DNA from: Deltaproteobacteria bacterium | GTDB taxonomy: Bacteria > Desulfobacterota > Desulfobulbia > Desulfobulbales > Desulfurivibrionaceae | DNA: 64,000 nucleotides | Assembly: GCA_021847425.1 (NCBI GenBank) | Contig: JAJZRF010000001.1 | Location: forward strand, 48,630 to 112,629 | Direction of reading: 5' to 3' | In this document: positions 1-9,220 of the stretch, one piece after another | Layout of the letters: the number at the start of each line of letters is the position of its first letter | Position numbering within the stretch: position 1 is the first letter of the stretch | The notes under the pieces: model-generated | What the model was told of the DNA's origin: nothing | Database searches by the model: none | What the model saw: only the letters and a program-made list of their open reading frames with translations | Translations under genes and position numbers: made by a program

Positions 1-1
1 C

Positions 2-1639
2 CCCGGCAGCACGGGCCTCGCCAACGTCAACCAAGCCGCCGACGCCACCCACAACACCGGCCAGATTTCCCTTTCCTCCGCCGGAGCATTCACCATCACG
101 ACCAGCGCGGCCGACGACACCATTCTCAACCGCATCGGCCTCGGCGGCGGCAAAGGCTTTGCCGATACGGCAGGCGATGGCGTCCTGCGTTATGCGGCGC
201 AAGGCATTGCCCTGGCAGCCGGCGATCTGACCATCAACGGCACCTCCATCGGTCCTTCCGTAGACGCCTCTGCCACAGCCAAGGCCAAAGTGATCAACGA
301 TGCTACCGCCACCACAGGAGTTACGGCCAATATCACCCCGGCCTCCCACACCGCCACGGGTGCGGTGGAAGCCGGCCCCCTCGGGCAAATGCAAACCGGC
401 GATCTGGTCATCAACGGCGTGAACATCTTTGACGGCACCTCGACAACCAATGCCAACCCTGCCCCGGTCATCGCGGCGGATACGGACAACACCATCCTCA
501 ACGCCATCAACGCCAAAACCGGCAGCACCGGCGTCCTGGCCACCAGGAACAGCACCGGCGTTATCTCCCTGACCGCCATCGACGGAAGGAATCTGGAAAT
601 CCAGACCTCCATCAATGGCGAAAATATCACCCACCTGAACGGCACGCCTTCCGATACCGCTTATTACGGCTCCATACAGCTGACTTCAGCCAATCCGTTC
701 TTTGTGGATACAACGCCGAGAGTCGGCTCCTTTGAACCTGGATTGGAAAACCTTGGCCTCGCAGGCGGCGCGGCCAAAACCGGCGAAAGCAAAGACATTG
801 CCGGCGACGGCCAACTCCAGGTGGTCACCATCCGGAAAGATACGGGCAATGTCCGCTATGCCGGAGACCCCAACAACGATATGTCAGTCATGATTGGCTC
901 GCAAAGCACCCTGTCCGTTGCCAAAAACGGGCAAGCGGCTGTGGCGGACACAGGGATCTTTACGACGCTCAAACAATTTGAAAATGCCTTGAATGGGGTA
1001 AAGTTCAGCACCGTCACCGGAACCTATCAGGCCACGGACATCAACGCCACGCTTGGCAGCGGCGCCACCGGCCTTGAACAGGCGGATACCCCCTTTACCA
1101 ATGGCGCCATTTCTGTAACCGTGACTGACAATTCCTATTCTCCGCCCAGAAATTCGACCATGGATGTCGGGGTGGATACCACAAAGGACAGCCCCGCATC
1201 CATTGCCGCCAAAATAAACGGCATTCCGGGGATGACCGCCGCCTGGAACGCCGACGGCACCCTGAAGCTGCAGACCAGCGACACAAGCCGGTATTCCTTT
1301 ACCGTCACCGACACCAGCAACTTTCTTGCGATGGCGGGCATCACCAACGAACAAATGCAGGTTCAGGCGATCAACAAGTCCATTGGCGACTTCGATACGG
1401 TAATGAACAACGTGACAAACCAGGTCTCCGATTTCGGCGCCCGTTCGAACCGGATCACTGTCCAGCAACAGATTTATTCAAACCTTGGGCTGTCCACCAA
1501 GTCAAATCTTTCGGACAAGGAAGACACCGATCTCACCCAGGCCGTGATGGATCTCCAAAGCAAAACAACCGCCTACCAGGCGGCATTGTCGGCGGCTGCC
1601 AAAACCATGCAGCTGAGCCTGGTGGACTTCCTCAAGTAA
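2..1639 (+). CDS. flgL: Flagellar hook-associated protein 3 (FlgL), 5' end outside window
   Basis: The reading frame is open from base 2 with no start codon, so the N-terminus lies upstream of the window. FlgL joins the hook to the flagellin filament. The C-terminal 60 residues form the flagellin-like alpha-helical region ([14 protein letters not shown]...[19 protein letters not shown]) typical of FlgL. Two copies of the flagellin hook IN motif are visible ([11 protein letters not shown] near base 226 and [11 protein letters not shown] near base 400), and the long Thr/Ala/Gly-rich middle is the variable surface region. The csrA and fliW genes directly downstream are the usual neighbours of flgL in bacteria that use CsrA to repress flagellin translation, which favours FlgL over flagellin itself. 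The visible part is 545 codons, longer than enteric FlgL, so the central domain is expanded. Confidence 0.9.
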   Translation, partial: PGSTGLANVNQAADATHNTGQISLSSAGAFTITTSAADDTILNRIGLGGGKGFADTAGDGVLRYAAQGIALAAGDLTINGTSIGPSVDASATAKAKVINDATATTGVTANITPASHTATGAVEAGPLGQMQTGDLVINGVNIFDGTSTTNANPAPVIAADTDNTILNAINAKTGSTGVLATRNSTGVISLTAIDGRNLEIQTSINGENITHLNGTPSDTAYYGSIQLTSANPFFVDTTPRVGSFEPGLENLGLAGGAAKTGESKDIAGDGQLQVVTIRKDTGNVRYAGDPNNDMSVMIGSQSTLSVAKNGQAAVADTGIFTTLKQFENALNGVKFSTVTGTYQATDINATLGSGATGLEQADTPFTNGAISVTVTDNSYSPPRNSTMDVGVDTTKDSPASIAAKINGIPGMTAAWNADGTLKLQTSDTSRYSFTVTDTSNFLAMAGITNEQMQVQAINKSIGDFDTVMNNVTNQVSDFGARSNRITVQQQIYSNLGLSTKSNLSDKEDTDLTQAVMDLQSKTTAYQAALSAAAKTMQLSLVDFLK

Positions 1640-1724
1640 GCATTGTTTTCTCTTTGTAAAAAAGGGAGAATACGTTCAGGGAAGAGCGTACTTCGTTATC
1701 AATCAAGCCAGGGAGGGCGACACA

Positions 1725-1991
1725 GTGCTGATACTTGCCAGAAAGACAGGAGAAGCCATTGCCATCGGCGACGGCATAAAGATCCGGGTTCTTGAGATAA
1801 AGGGCGGCCAGGTGAAGATCGGGGTCGAAGCCCCGGCCGAGGTCATGGTCCACCGGGAAGAAATCTATCTCCGGATCATGGAGGAAAACACCAGGGCGGC
1901 AGCGGAGGCCCCCGCAGATCTTTCCTCCCTCGCCTCTGTTTTCAGCGGCGACAAGACACGGATTAAACCGCCGCCCACAGGCGGCAAATAA
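1725..1991 (+). CDS. csrA: Carbon storage regulator / translational repressor CsrA
   Basis: CsrA dimers bind GGA motifs in mRNA leaders and block translation; in flagellated bacteria with FliW the main target is the flagellin mRNA. The sequence opens [20 protein letters not shown] and contains the RNA-binding core ([16 protein letters not shown]). The start is GTG, preceded by a strong ribosome site (GGGAGGG at 1711-1717). At 88 residues it is longer than the usual 60-70: an Ala/Pro-rich tail of about 25 residues follows the core. It lies between flgL and fliW, the classic arrangement for the FliW-CsrA-flagellin checkpoint. Confidence 0.95.
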   Translation: MLILARKTGEAIAIGDGIKIRVLEIKGGQVKIGVEAPAEVMVHREEIYLRIMEENTRAAAEAPADLSSLASVFSGDKTRIKPPPTGGK

Positions 1992-2083
1992 CAGATTTAT
2001 ACACAACACGGGAAATGAAACGAGATGAGAACAACCACACGCCGCCACACTGCTCTTCAGCCCCGAGGGAGAAGGAGAAAAGG

Positions 2084-2572
2084 ATGATGCCCGCCATGGC
2101 CACAACAACCTGCACTGAAAAACAAGGGGAAATCTCGGTGTCCACCAGCCGCTTCGGCGCACTGTCGGTAAACCCGGAGAAGATCATCACCATGACCTCC
2201 CCTTTTCTGGGCTTCCCTGGCTCAAAACGGTTCATCGTCAAGCCACACGGGGAAAACTCGCCGTTTCTCTGGCTTCAGTCCCTGGACGACCCGAAGCTCG
2301 CCTTTGTGCTCATCCAGGCCGCCCTCCTGATCCCGCAATACCAGCCGGAAATTTCCACCCTTATCCGGCAGGAGTTGCAAGCCTCGCCGGATCAAGCCTT
2401 GGAAGTCCTGCTCATCCTGACCGTCCCCAGGGAAAACCCCGAAGGGATGACGGCCAACCTGCTTGGTCCGGTGGTGATCAACTCCGACAAACGGCTGGCC
2501 AAACAGGTATTGCAGGATCCCACGCGCTACGATGCCTGCTGGCCTGTTTTCGTCATGGAAAATGCGGAATAA
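2084..2572 (+). CDS. fliW: Flagellar assembly factor FliW (CsrA antagonist)
   Basis: FliW binds either flagellin or CsrA; when flagellin is exported, free FliW sequesters CsrA and relieves repression. The sequence carries FliW family features: SRFGALSV near the N-terminus, ITMTSPFLGFPGSKRFIV, the FLWLQSLDDPKLAFV segment, and LLILTVPRENPEGMTANLLGPVVIN near the C-terminus. The frame is open from an ATG at 2015, but the ATG at 2084 is preferred: it follows a purine-rich ribosome site (GAGGGAGAAGGAGAAAAGG) and gives 162 residues, close to the family length. It is 92 bases after csrA and probably cotranscribed with flgL-csrA. Confidence 0.9.
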   Translation: MMPAMATTTCTEKQGEISVSTSRFGALSVNPEKIITMTSPFLGFPGSKRFIVKPHGENSPFLWLQSLDDPKLAFVLIQAALLIPQYQPEISTLIRQELQASPDQALEVLLILTVPRENPEGMTANLLGPVVINSDKRLAKQVLQDPTRYDACWPVFVMENAE

Positions 2573-2671
2573 CAGGGGCAACGGCAAGTGACAGGAATAC
2601 GCGAAAAGGCCGGAACTAGTTGGAGGAAAACCGGAGAAAAGAAAGAAATGGGGCTCGGACTCGACTGGCCG

Positions 2672-2977
2672 TTACTCCACCACGGTCTCGGAAAGCAGGC
2701 TGCTCATCATTTTATCGGCAATCCGGTGAGGATCGAGCAGATATTGGCCGCTGGCAATATCTGCCTTGAGCGTCTGAACCTTGTCCGCACGAACTTCCGG
2801 AGTCTGCGCAATAACATCCCTGGCCTTCTGCACGTCCATGGAACCAGCCGACAGCACCACGCTATCCGTTGGCAGGACAGCCTTGTCAGCCTTGGAAGCC
2901 GAAGAGCGTTCAGATTTCTTAACCTGAACCTTCTCTGTTTTGATCGGAGGAAAAACGCCAGTTAGTTTCATGACCAA
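2672..2977 (-). CDS. flgM: Anti-sigma-28 factor FlgM
   Basis: FlgM binds the flagellar sigma factor FliA and is exported through the completed hook, releasing late-gene transcription. The C-terminal half matches FlgM: DSVVLSAG, then TPEVRADKVQTLKADIASGQYLLDPHRIADKMM, the segment that contacts sigma-28. Length (101 residues) is normal. The start could also be the second Met two codons on (2971). It converges on fliW, so it is not part of the flgL-csrA-fliW transcript, but it has its own sigma-28-type promoter at 3074-3100, which would give the standard feedback loop. Confidence 0.88.
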   Translation of the reverse strand: MVMKLTGVFPPIKTEKVQVKKSERSSASKADKAVLPTDSVVLSAGSMDVQKARDVIAQTPEVRADKVQTLKADIASGQYLLDPHRIADKMMSSLLSETVVE

Positions 2978-3073
2978 ATCCTTGCTTCCCTGCAGGTTCT
3001 TTGTTGCCGCCCATGGATATTGAGGCTCCGGGACACCCTGTCCCTACACTCATCCACACCTTCTGTATTTATC

Positions 3074-3100
3074 ATATCGGACTTTTACTTACAAACTTAA
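3074..3100 (-). promoter_or_regulatory. Sigma-28 (FliA)-type promoter of flgM
   Basis: Reading the minus strand, TTAAGTTT (3100-3093) is followed by exactly 11 bases and then TCCGATAT (3081-3074). The sigma-28 consensus is TAAAGTTT-N11-GCCGATAA; this site matches 7/8 and 6/8 positions with the canonical spacing. Transcription would begin near 3067 and leave a leader of about 90 bases before flgM. Confidence 0.7.
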
Positions 3101-3235
3101 AAATAAAAAATCTCTCTCGAAAAACCACGGCAATTCAAACGGAAACCACACATTATCCCCCGGAACTTCAACCTGGTCTTCCTCGACAGGGCGCGATCCG
3201 GCCGCACATGTTGCACAACAGGACGCGGGCCGGTG

Positions 3236-3264
3236 TTGCCAAACCACCACGCGGCTGGTAGTAT
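3236..3264 (+). promoter_or_regulatory. Sigma-70-type promoter of polA, predicted leaderless transcript
   Basis: TTGCCA (3236-3241) and TAGTAT (3259-3264) are separated by 17 bases. The expected start of transcription, about 7 bases after the -10 box, falls at 3271, two bases before the polA ATG. No Shine-Dalgarno-like sequence lies between the -10 box and the ATG. Confidence 0.55.
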
Positions 3265-3272
3265 CTTGCCCC

Positions 3273-5948
3273 ATGATCCAGCAAGAGCCTGTTTACCTCA
3301 TCGACGGCAGCGCCTACATCTACCGGGCCTACCATGCCATTGCTCCGCTCACCAACAAGAGCGGTCTGCCCACCCATGCCGTGTACGGGTTCACCAACAT
3401 CCTGCTCCGGGTTCTGCGGGAAAAGGCGCCCAGGTTTCTCGGCATCGCCTTTGACGTCCGGGGCCCCAACTTCCGCCATGAAATGTACCCGGCCTACAAG
3501 GCAAACCGGCCTGCCATGCCCGAGGATCTTGCCTGCCAGATCCCCTATATTAAGGAGATTGTCGCAGCCCACAACATCGCCTGCCTGGAGCGCCAGGGCT
3601 ATGAGGCCGACGACCTTCTCGCCTCCGCGGCCAAAAAACTGGCCGCCCAGGGACACCCGGTGATCATCGTCTCCGGGGACAAAGATCTCCTGCAGCTGGT
3701 CTCGGAGTCCATCACCGTCTGGGACCCCATGCGGGACGTGTTCATGGACCCGGTCGCGGTACGGAAAAAATACAATATTGCGCCGGAACAGCTCGTCGAT
3801 TTTTTTGCCCTGATGGGCGACAGTTCGGACAACGTGCCCGGCGTGGCGGGCATCGGCCCGAAAACAGCGGAGAAGCTGATCAATCAATGCGGTTCGCTGG
3901 ATGATCTTTACCGGAATATCGAGACGGTGTCCCAGGCAAAGCTTAAGGAAAAACTTCTGGCCAGCCGGGAGAACGCCTTTCTCTCCCGCCAACTCATCAC
4001 CCTCAAGGAAGATCTTGCCACGCCGGAGCTGCAGGAATACGAAATCCCCGAGCCCAACGAGGAAAAACTCCGGGAGATCTACACCTTTCTCGATTTCAGC
4101 CGTCTGCTGAAAGCCGAGATCTCCGGGGTTGCCCTTGAGACCAAGGGATTCCGGCTGATCACCACGGAGAAGGAGCTTGAGAGCGTCTGCCCGCAGCTGG
4201 CCAAGGCCCCCTTTCTGGTGCTGGACACGGAAACCACCTCCCTTGACCCGCTGGTGGCCGAACTGGTGGGCATCTCGCTCTGCACCACAGCCGAGGAGGC
4301 CTATTACCTGCCCATCGGCCACCGGAATTCCAGCGGCACCCTGCTCCCCGGCCAGCTGGACCTGGCCCTGGTCAAAAAAAGCCTGGCCCCGCTTTTTTCC
4401 GACCCCCATCTGCCCAAGCTCGGCCATAACCTCAAGTTCGATCTGGCCATTTTGGAAGGCCAGGGATTCCGCCTGACCGGCCCTCTGTGGGACACCATGA
4501 TCGCCTCCTACCTCCTCGACCCTTCCCGCCGTTCCCAGAAGCTCGACGACCTGTGCCTGGAGATGCTCGGCAAGCGCTTGACCAGCTTCGGCGAAGTCAC
4601 CGAAGGCGACAAGCGGCCGGACAGCTTTGCCTATGTTGCCCCGGAGGCGGCCAAGGACTATTCCTGCGAGGATGTGGTCGGCGCCTTTCTGCTCTGGCAA
4701 CGGCTCCACCCCCAGCTCGAACAGTTTGGCCTCTGGGAACTTTTCTCCACCCTGGAGATGGCGCTGGTGCCCATTCTGGTCCAAATGGAACAGACCGGCA
4801 TCACCGTGGACCAGGGTCAGCTGCACCGTCTGTCCGAGGATTTCGGCCTCCAGCTGGCGGAGCTGGAAAGGACCATCTATGATCTGGCCGGGGAGGAGTT
4901 CAACATCAATTCCACCCGCCAGCTCGGCGAGATCCTCTTTGCCAAACTGCGTCTGCCCCAGGGGCGGAAGACCAAAACCGGCTATTCCACCGATGTCAAG
5001 GTTCTGGAAACCCTGGCCCGGCAGCACGACCTGCCCGCGGCGATCCTGGCCCACCGAAGCTTAAGCAAGCTCAAGAACACCTATGTGGACAGGCTGCCGG
5101 AACTCATCCATCCCAAAACCGGGCGGGTCCACACCTCCTTCAACCAGACGGTCACCGCCACCGGCCGGTTGAGCAGCAGCAACCCCAACCTGCAAAACAT
5201 CCCGATCCGCACCCCCGAGGGGCAGAAGATCCGGGCCGCCTTCGTCGCCGCGCCGGGCCAGCTCTTTTTGTCGGCGGATTATTCCCAGATCGATCTGCGG
5301 GTCATGGCCCATTATGCCCAGGATCCGGCCCTGCTGGCCGCCTTCCGCGCGGGCCAGGATGTGCACAGCCAGACTGCGGCCGAGATCTTCAGGGTCAACC
5401 CGGCCTTTATCTCACCGGAGATGCGGCGGGTGGCAAAGACCATCAACTTCGGGATCATTTACGGGATCAGCGCCTTTGGCCTGGCAGCCCAGCTCAACCT
5501 GAGCCGCAAGGAGGCTGCCACCTTCATCGAACGCTACTTCGCCCACTATGCCGGGGTGAAGCGTTTCATGGAGGAGATCGTCGAAAAGGCCCGGCAGGAC
5601 GGCTTTGTCACCACCCTGCTCAACCGGCGGCGGTTGCTGCCCGACATCAACAGCTCCAACAAGGCCAGCCGCGAATTCGCCGAGCGCACCGCGATCAACA
5701 CCCCCATCCAGGGCACGGCCGCCGACATCATCAAACTGGCCACCATCGCCGCCACCCGACGCCTCACGGAACAAGGCCTGTCCGCCCGGCTCCTGCTCCA
5801 GATCCACGACGAGCTGGTCTTTGAGGTTCCGGCCCAGGAAATCGAGGTGACCGGCGCCGTGGTCAAGGAGGCCATGGAAGGTGTCATGCTCCTTGACGTT
5901 CCCCTGGTGGTGAATACGGTGGTGGGGGAAAATCTGGCCAAGGTATAA
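3273..5948 (+). CDS. polA: DNA polymerase I
   Basis: Repair and Okazaki-fragment polymerase, 891 residues, with all three domains. The N-terminal 5'-nuclease starts MIQQEPVYLIDGSAYIYRAYHA and has the metal-binding segments EADDLLAS and VSGDKDLLQLV, then GVPGIGPKTAEKL-type helix-hairpin-helix (here NVPGVAGIGPKTAEKLI). The 3'-5' proofreading domain keeps its acidic residues (LDTETTSLDPL, about residue 317), so proofreading is likely active. Polymerase motifs are intact: A (DYSQIDLRVMAH, about 669), B (RRVAKTINFGIIYG, about 717-730) and C (QIHDELVFE, about 843). The start is fixed by the conserved N-terminus although there is no ribosome-binding site; see the promoter entry. Confidence 0.98.
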   Translation: MIQQEPVYLIDGSAYIYRAYHAIAPLTNKSGLPTHAVYGFTNILLRVLREKAPRFLGIAFDVRGPNFRHEMYPAYKANRPAMPEDLACQIPYIKEIVAAHNIACLERQGYEADDLLASAAKKLAAQGHPVIIVSGDKDLLQLVSESITVWDPMRDVFMDPVAVRKKYNIAPEQLVDFFALMGDSSDNVPGVAGIGPKTAEKLINQCGSLDDLYRNIETVSQAKLKEKLLASRENAFLSRQLITLKEDLATPELQEYEIPEPNEEKLREIYTFLDFSRLLKAEISGVALETKGFRLITTEKELESVCPQLAKAPFLVLDTETTSLDPLVAELVGISLCTTAEEAYYLPIGHRNSSGTLLPGQLDLALVKKSLAPLFSDPHLPKLGHNLKFDLAILEGQGFRLTGPLWDTMIASYLLDPSRRSQKLDDLCLEMLGKRLTSFGEVTEGDKRPDSFAYVAPEAAKDYSCEDVVGAFLLWQRLHPQLEQFGLWELFSTLEMALVPILVQMEQTGITVDQGQLHRLSEDFGLQLAELERTIYDLAGEEFNINSTRQLGEILFAKLRLPQGRKTKTGYSTDVKVLETLARQHDLPAAILAHRSLSKLKNTYVDRLPELIHPKTGRVHTSFNQTVTATGRLSSSNPNLQNIPIRTPEGQKIRAAFVAAPGQLFLSADYSQIDLRVMAHYAQDPALLAAFRAGQDVHSQTAAEIFRVNPAFISPEMRRVAKTINFGIIYGISAFGLAAQLNLSRKEAATFIERYFAHYAGVKRFMEEIVEKARQDGFVTTLLNRRRLLPDINSSNKASREFAERTAINTPIQGTAADIIKLATIAATRRLTEQGLSARLLLQIHDELVFEVPAQEIEVTGAVVKEAMEGVMLLDVPLVVNTVVGENLAKV

Positions 5949-6067
5949 GGGCCGGGAGCACATCCTCCCCATGCCGGTTAAATCGGTTGACTGTTTTCCT
6001 GAAAAAAATTAGGATAACGTCCTGAATTTCAAACAAAACAGCCTTCTCATTACTACACAGGTGACAC

Positions 6068-7963
6068 ATGCTCGACTTCATGCGCCGCAAGGCTCAATCG
6101 ACCTATATCCAGGCCGCCATCCTGATCATTATCCTGGTTTTTGTCTTCTGGGGGGTAGGAAAAACCCAAAAAGGCGGCGGCCCGGACGCCATTGCCACGG
6201 TCAATGGTCAGGCCATTACCTCGCAGCAGTACCAGCGGCTCTATAAACAGACCATCGACCGCTACCAGCAACAGTTCGGCGGCACCCTGCCGGCTGGGCT
6301 TCTTGAGGCCCTCAATCTGAAGCAGCAGATATTGAACCAGATGATTCAGGAGCTGCTCATGCAGCAGGGCGCCAAGGAAGCAGGGCTGATTGTCGGCAGC
6401 GACGAGGTGCGCAAGGTTATCCAGGGCATGGATGCCTTCCGGGAAAACGGGGTCTTCAATCTCGACCGCTACAAGAAGTTGCTGGCCTCCTCACGGATGA
6501 CCACTACCGATTTTGAAAACAGCGTGCGCAACGACCTCCTCCACACCAAGATTCTCACCTATCTCTCCCAATTCGTCCGGGTCTCCGACAGCGAGCTCGA
6601 AGACCGTTTCGCCTTTGACAACGATCAGATCAAGCTCGAATATGTCGCCTTCAGCGCGGATGGTTTCCGGAGTAAAGGTCCGGTTGCCGACCAGGAGCTG
6701 AAGCCATTTTTTGAGGGCCGCAAGCAGTCCTACCTGACGGAACCGCAGGTCAAACTCCGATACATCACCTTTCTCAATGACCAGGCCGCGGCCAGCATTC
6801 AGGTGAGCGATCAGGATATTGAGCAATACTACAAGATGAACCCCGATAAATTTTCCACCCCGGAGCTCCGCCAGGCCCGGCACATCCTCATCCGCTCGGA
6901 CGCCAAGGACAGCGCCGAACTGAAGGCCGCCAAGCGCAAAAAACTGGAGGCGATCCTGGCGCTGGCCAAGGCAGGCAAGGATTTCAGCCAACTGGCCAGG
7001 GAGTATTCCGAGGATTCCACCGCAAAAAACGGCGGCGACCTCGGCTTTTTCAGCAAAGGCCAGCTGGTCCAACCCTTTGCCGAGGCAGCCTTTGCCCTCA
7101 AGGAAGGGGAGGTCAGCCAGATTGTGGAAACACCGTTCGGCTTCCACCTCATCAAGCTTGAGAAAATCAAGCCGGCAAGCGTGACCCCCCTTGCGGCGGC
7201 GCGGGAACAGATCGTCAATGAAATCAAGGCCCAGCGCGGCAAGGAGCTTACCTTCCAGCAGGCAAACCGGGCCTACGAGGGAATCATCCAAGCCGGCAGC
7301 CTGGACAAGTATGCGGCCACCTCGACAACGCCGGTGGAGACAACCGACTATTTTTCCCAGACCAATCCCCCCAAGGCCCTGGCGGGACAGCCCGCGCTGC
7401 TCAAAACCATCTTCGGCCTGAAAAAAGGCGAACTGAGTTCGCTCCTTGAAATCAAAGGCGGCTACGCCATTCTTTACATTGACGAGGTGAAGGAACCACA
7501 GGTCCCGCCGTTGGCCGAGGTTCGCGCCAGGGTGGAAAAGGATTTTCTTGACGATCAGGCCTATGCCAAGGCCAAGGAAGCGGCCTTCACCCTGCTGGCC
7601 CAGGCAAGGAAGGAAGGCTCCCTTGCCGCTGCGGCGGAAAAGACAAAGAGCCCCGTTCAGGAAACCTCTTTTTTCACAAGAAGCCAGCAGGCGGCCAGCG
7701 GCTTGCCCGCCTCCGTCGCCGCGCAGGGGTTGAACCTCAGCGCAGCCTCACCCTATCCCAAGGAGATCGGAGAGAACAACAACACCTTTTATGTCCTCCA
7801 TTTCAAGGAAAGCAAACCAGCCGGCGAGGCAGCATTTGCCAGTCAAAAAGAAGCGCTCCGGAAAACGCTGACCCAGGAAAAACAGATGCAGGTCATGGGC
7901 GCCTGGCTCGCTTATCTGCAAAGCCGGGCCAAAATCACCACCGACAAGAAATTCATGGAATAG
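6068..7963 (+). CDS. ppiD: PpiD-like membrane-anchored peptidyl-prolyl isomerase / chaperone
   Basis: Periplasmic folding factor tethered to the inner membrane. An N-terminal transmembrane anchor (about residues 13-29, YIQAAILIIILVFVFWGVG) is followed by a SurA/PpiD-type N-domain (VNGQAITSQQYQRLY...NQMIQELLMQQGAKEAGL). A parvulin rotamase domain lies at about 270-365 (RQARHILIRSD...GGDLGFFSKGQLVQPFAEAAFALKEGEVSQIVETPFGFHLIKLE). A second, degenerate parvulin-like domain follows (TIFGLKKGELSSLLEIKGGYAILYI), the usual PpiD order. Length 631 is normal. It is monocistronic: polA ends 119 bases upstream and the next genes are on the opposite strand. Confidence 0.88.
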   Translation: MLDFMRRKAQSTYIQAAILIIILVFVFWGVGKTQKGGGPDAIATVNGQAITSQQYQRLYKQTIDRYQQQFGGTLPAGLLEALNLKQQILNQMIQELLMQQGAKEAGLIVGSDEVRKVIQGMDAFRENGVFNLDRYKKLLASSRMTTTDFENSVRNDLLHTKILTYLSQFVRVSDSELEDRFAFDNDQIKLEYVAFSADGFRSKGPVADQELKPFFEGRKQSYLTEPQVKLRYITFLNDQAAASIQVSDQDIEQYYKMNPDKFSTPELRQARHILIRSDAKDSAELKAAKRKKLEAILALAKAGKDFSQLAREYSEDSTAKNGGDLGFFSKGQLVQPFAEAAFALKEGEVSQIVETPFGFHLIKLEKIKPASVTPLAAAREQIVNEIKAQRGKELTFQQANRAYEGIIQAGSLDKYAATSTTPVETTDYFSQTNPPKALAGQPALLKTIFGLKKGELSSLLEIKGGYAILYIDEVKEPQVPPLAEVRARVEKDFLDDQAYAKAKEAAFTLLAQARKEGSLAAAAEKTKSPVQETSFFTRSQQAASGLPASVAAQGLNLSAASPYPKEIGENNNTFYVLHFKESKPAGEAAFASQKEALRKTLTQEKQMQVMGAWLAYLQSRAKITTDKKFME

Positions 7964-7974
7964 AAAAAACCCCG

Positions 7975-8012
7975 GCGCACAGGGAGGCGGGCAACTCCGC
8001 CTCCCTGTGCGC
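7975..8012 (-). terminator. Rho-independent terminator after the plsY-dnaJ pair
   Basis: A 16-bp perfect stem (GCGCACAGGGAGGCGG and its complement, 6-base loop) begins at the stop codon of the dnaJ-like gene. On the minus strand it is followed by CCGGGG and a run of six T, so it acts for the leftward genes; on the plus strand no T run follows. Confidence 0.75.
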
Positions 8013-8341
8013 TACTTGCGGGGGCGCGGACCCCAGACATCCCCAAAGCGCTCCATCCACCAGTCTTCCCCCTCAAGGGGCTGATCCTCCCCCGGCACCA
8101 GGGGGATTCTGTATTTTTTCGCATATTCCAAAAGAATCTGGCACGCTTCGGTGAGTCTGTGCATTTCCAGCCGCTGCCCCTCCGTCCCCCCTGGCCCCTC
8201 TGGTCTGTGGTGGGCAAGATCGGGATGATGCTCCTTGGAGAGCCGGCGGTACGCCTTTTTTATCTCCGCCAGGGTCGCCTGATCCGGCAACCCCAGGAGA
8301 TTCTTGGCCGCCACGATTTTTTTCCATTCATCATTGGTCAT
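8012..8341 (-). CDS. Small DnaJ (J-domain) protein
   Basis: A 109-residue protein consisting essentially of a J domain: NLLGLPDQATLAEIKKAYRRLSKEHHPDLAHH. The usual HPD tripeptide that stimulates DnaK is present. After the J domain come helix-IV-like residues (LTEACQILLEYAKKYRIPLVPGE) and a short acidic/Trp-rich tail (EGEDWWMERFGDVWGPRPRK). There is no Gly/Phe linker or zinc domain, so it is a J-domain-only co-chaperone and not DnaJ itself. Its start overlaps the end of plsY by 11 bases, so the two are translationally coupled. Confidence 0.85.
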   Translation of the reverse strand: MTNDEWKKIVAAKNLLGLPDQATLAEIKKAYRRLSKEHHPDLAHHRPEGPGGTEGQRLEMHRLTEACQILLEYAKKYRIPLVPGEDQPLEGEDWWMERFGDVWGPRPRK

Positions 8342-8951
8342 GATCGTCCGGCCCCGGCGGCTCCTTTCTCCAGCTCTTTTCTTCGTGCTTCATGAGCCGG
8401 TCGATGTTGTCCCGGTGCTTGTCCCAGATCAAGACCCCGATTGCCAGAGCCAGCAGGGAGTTGCTCAGCGACCCGGACAGCAGCCAGACCAACCCCGGCA
8501 TCAGCAGCGCCGCGGTGAGCGAGCCCAGGGAAACATAGCCCCAGTTATAGACCACCCCGGCAAAAAGAAGCAGATCGATGAGCGCGGCCACCGGCGCCAG
8601 ATAGAGAAAAATGCCCAGCGCCGTTGCCACGCCCTTGCCGCCCTTAAACTTCAGATACACCGGGTAGAGATGTCCGAGAAAAGCGGCGCCGCCGCAGAGC
8701 GCCACCCAAAGCTCCCTCTGACTGCCATTGGCCAGCAGCCGCCCCGCGACCAGCATGGGCAGAACAGCCTTGAGCGCATCGCAGACCAGGGTCAGGACCC
8801 CGAGTTTCTTGCCGGCCAGACGGGCAACATTGGTGGCGCCGATGTTGCCGCTGCCAGCACCCCGCACATCAATGCCTGCCGCTTTTCCCAAAACCAGGCC
8901 AAACGGGATTGAGCCTACGAGATATGAACCGATAACCAAGAGATATTCCAT
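8331..8951 (-). CDS. plsY: Glycerol-3-phosphate acyltransferase PlsY
   Basis: Inner-membrane enzyme that moves the acyl group from acyl-phosphate to glycerol-3-phosphate, the first step of phospholipid synthesis. The three PlsY active-site motifs are visible: GSIPFGLVLGK, then GAGSGNIGATNVAR, and a C-terminal FKGGKGVATALG. It is 206 residues with about five hydrophobic helices, the normal topology. It leads a two-gene operon with the J-domain gene and is divergent from hcp. Confidence 0.95.
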   Translation of the reverse strand: MEYLLVIGSYLVGSIPFGLVLGKAAGIDVRGAGSGNIGATNVARLAGKKLGVLTLVCDALKAVLPMLVAGRLLANGSQRELWVALCGGAAFLGHLYPVYLKFKGGKGVATALGIFLYLAPVAALIDLLLFAGVVYNWGYVSLGSLTAALLMPGLVWLLSGSLSNSLLALAIGVLIWDKHRDNIDRLMKHEEKSWRKEPPGPDDHDQ

Positions 8952-9116
8952 GCCGCTCCTGCCACGTTATGGAGAATGAAAATATGTTCCGCGCTCGCAA
9001 CTTAAACCGCAAGGCGACATTTTTCATGCTTATTTTTTGCTTTTCGCCGCCGGCGTTCCGGCTTTCAGCCACGTCCGGTGAAAAAAATCAAAACCGGACG
9101 AAAAAACTCTTTCTTC

Positions 9117-9158
9117 TTGATTTAAGTCAACGCCCCGGGGGATAATCAACGCTATAGT
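9117..9158 (+). promoter_or_regulatory. hcp promoter with CRP/FNR-type operator at -41.5
   Basis: TTGATTTAAGTCAA (9117-9130) is a near-perfect palindrome of the TTGA-N6-TCAA type bound by FNR/DNR/HcpR-like regulators. A -10-like TATAGT lies at 9153-9158, giving a start near 9165. The operator centre (9123.5) is then about 41.5 bases upstream of the start, the spacing of a class II activator site. No good -35 hexamer is present, as expected for an activated promoter. The regulator gene is not in this window. Confidence 0.65.
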
Positions 9159-9220
9159 TTGCACAACAAATGCACCAATACGGGTTACACCAACCTTTAC
9201 ATCCAAACAAGGAGAGTGCC

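Noticed and set aside
3168..5054. A 628-codon open frame on the minus strand
   Set aside because: It is the GC-rich shadow of polA, with no start signal and no recognisable domain; polA motifs on the plus strand are unambiguous.
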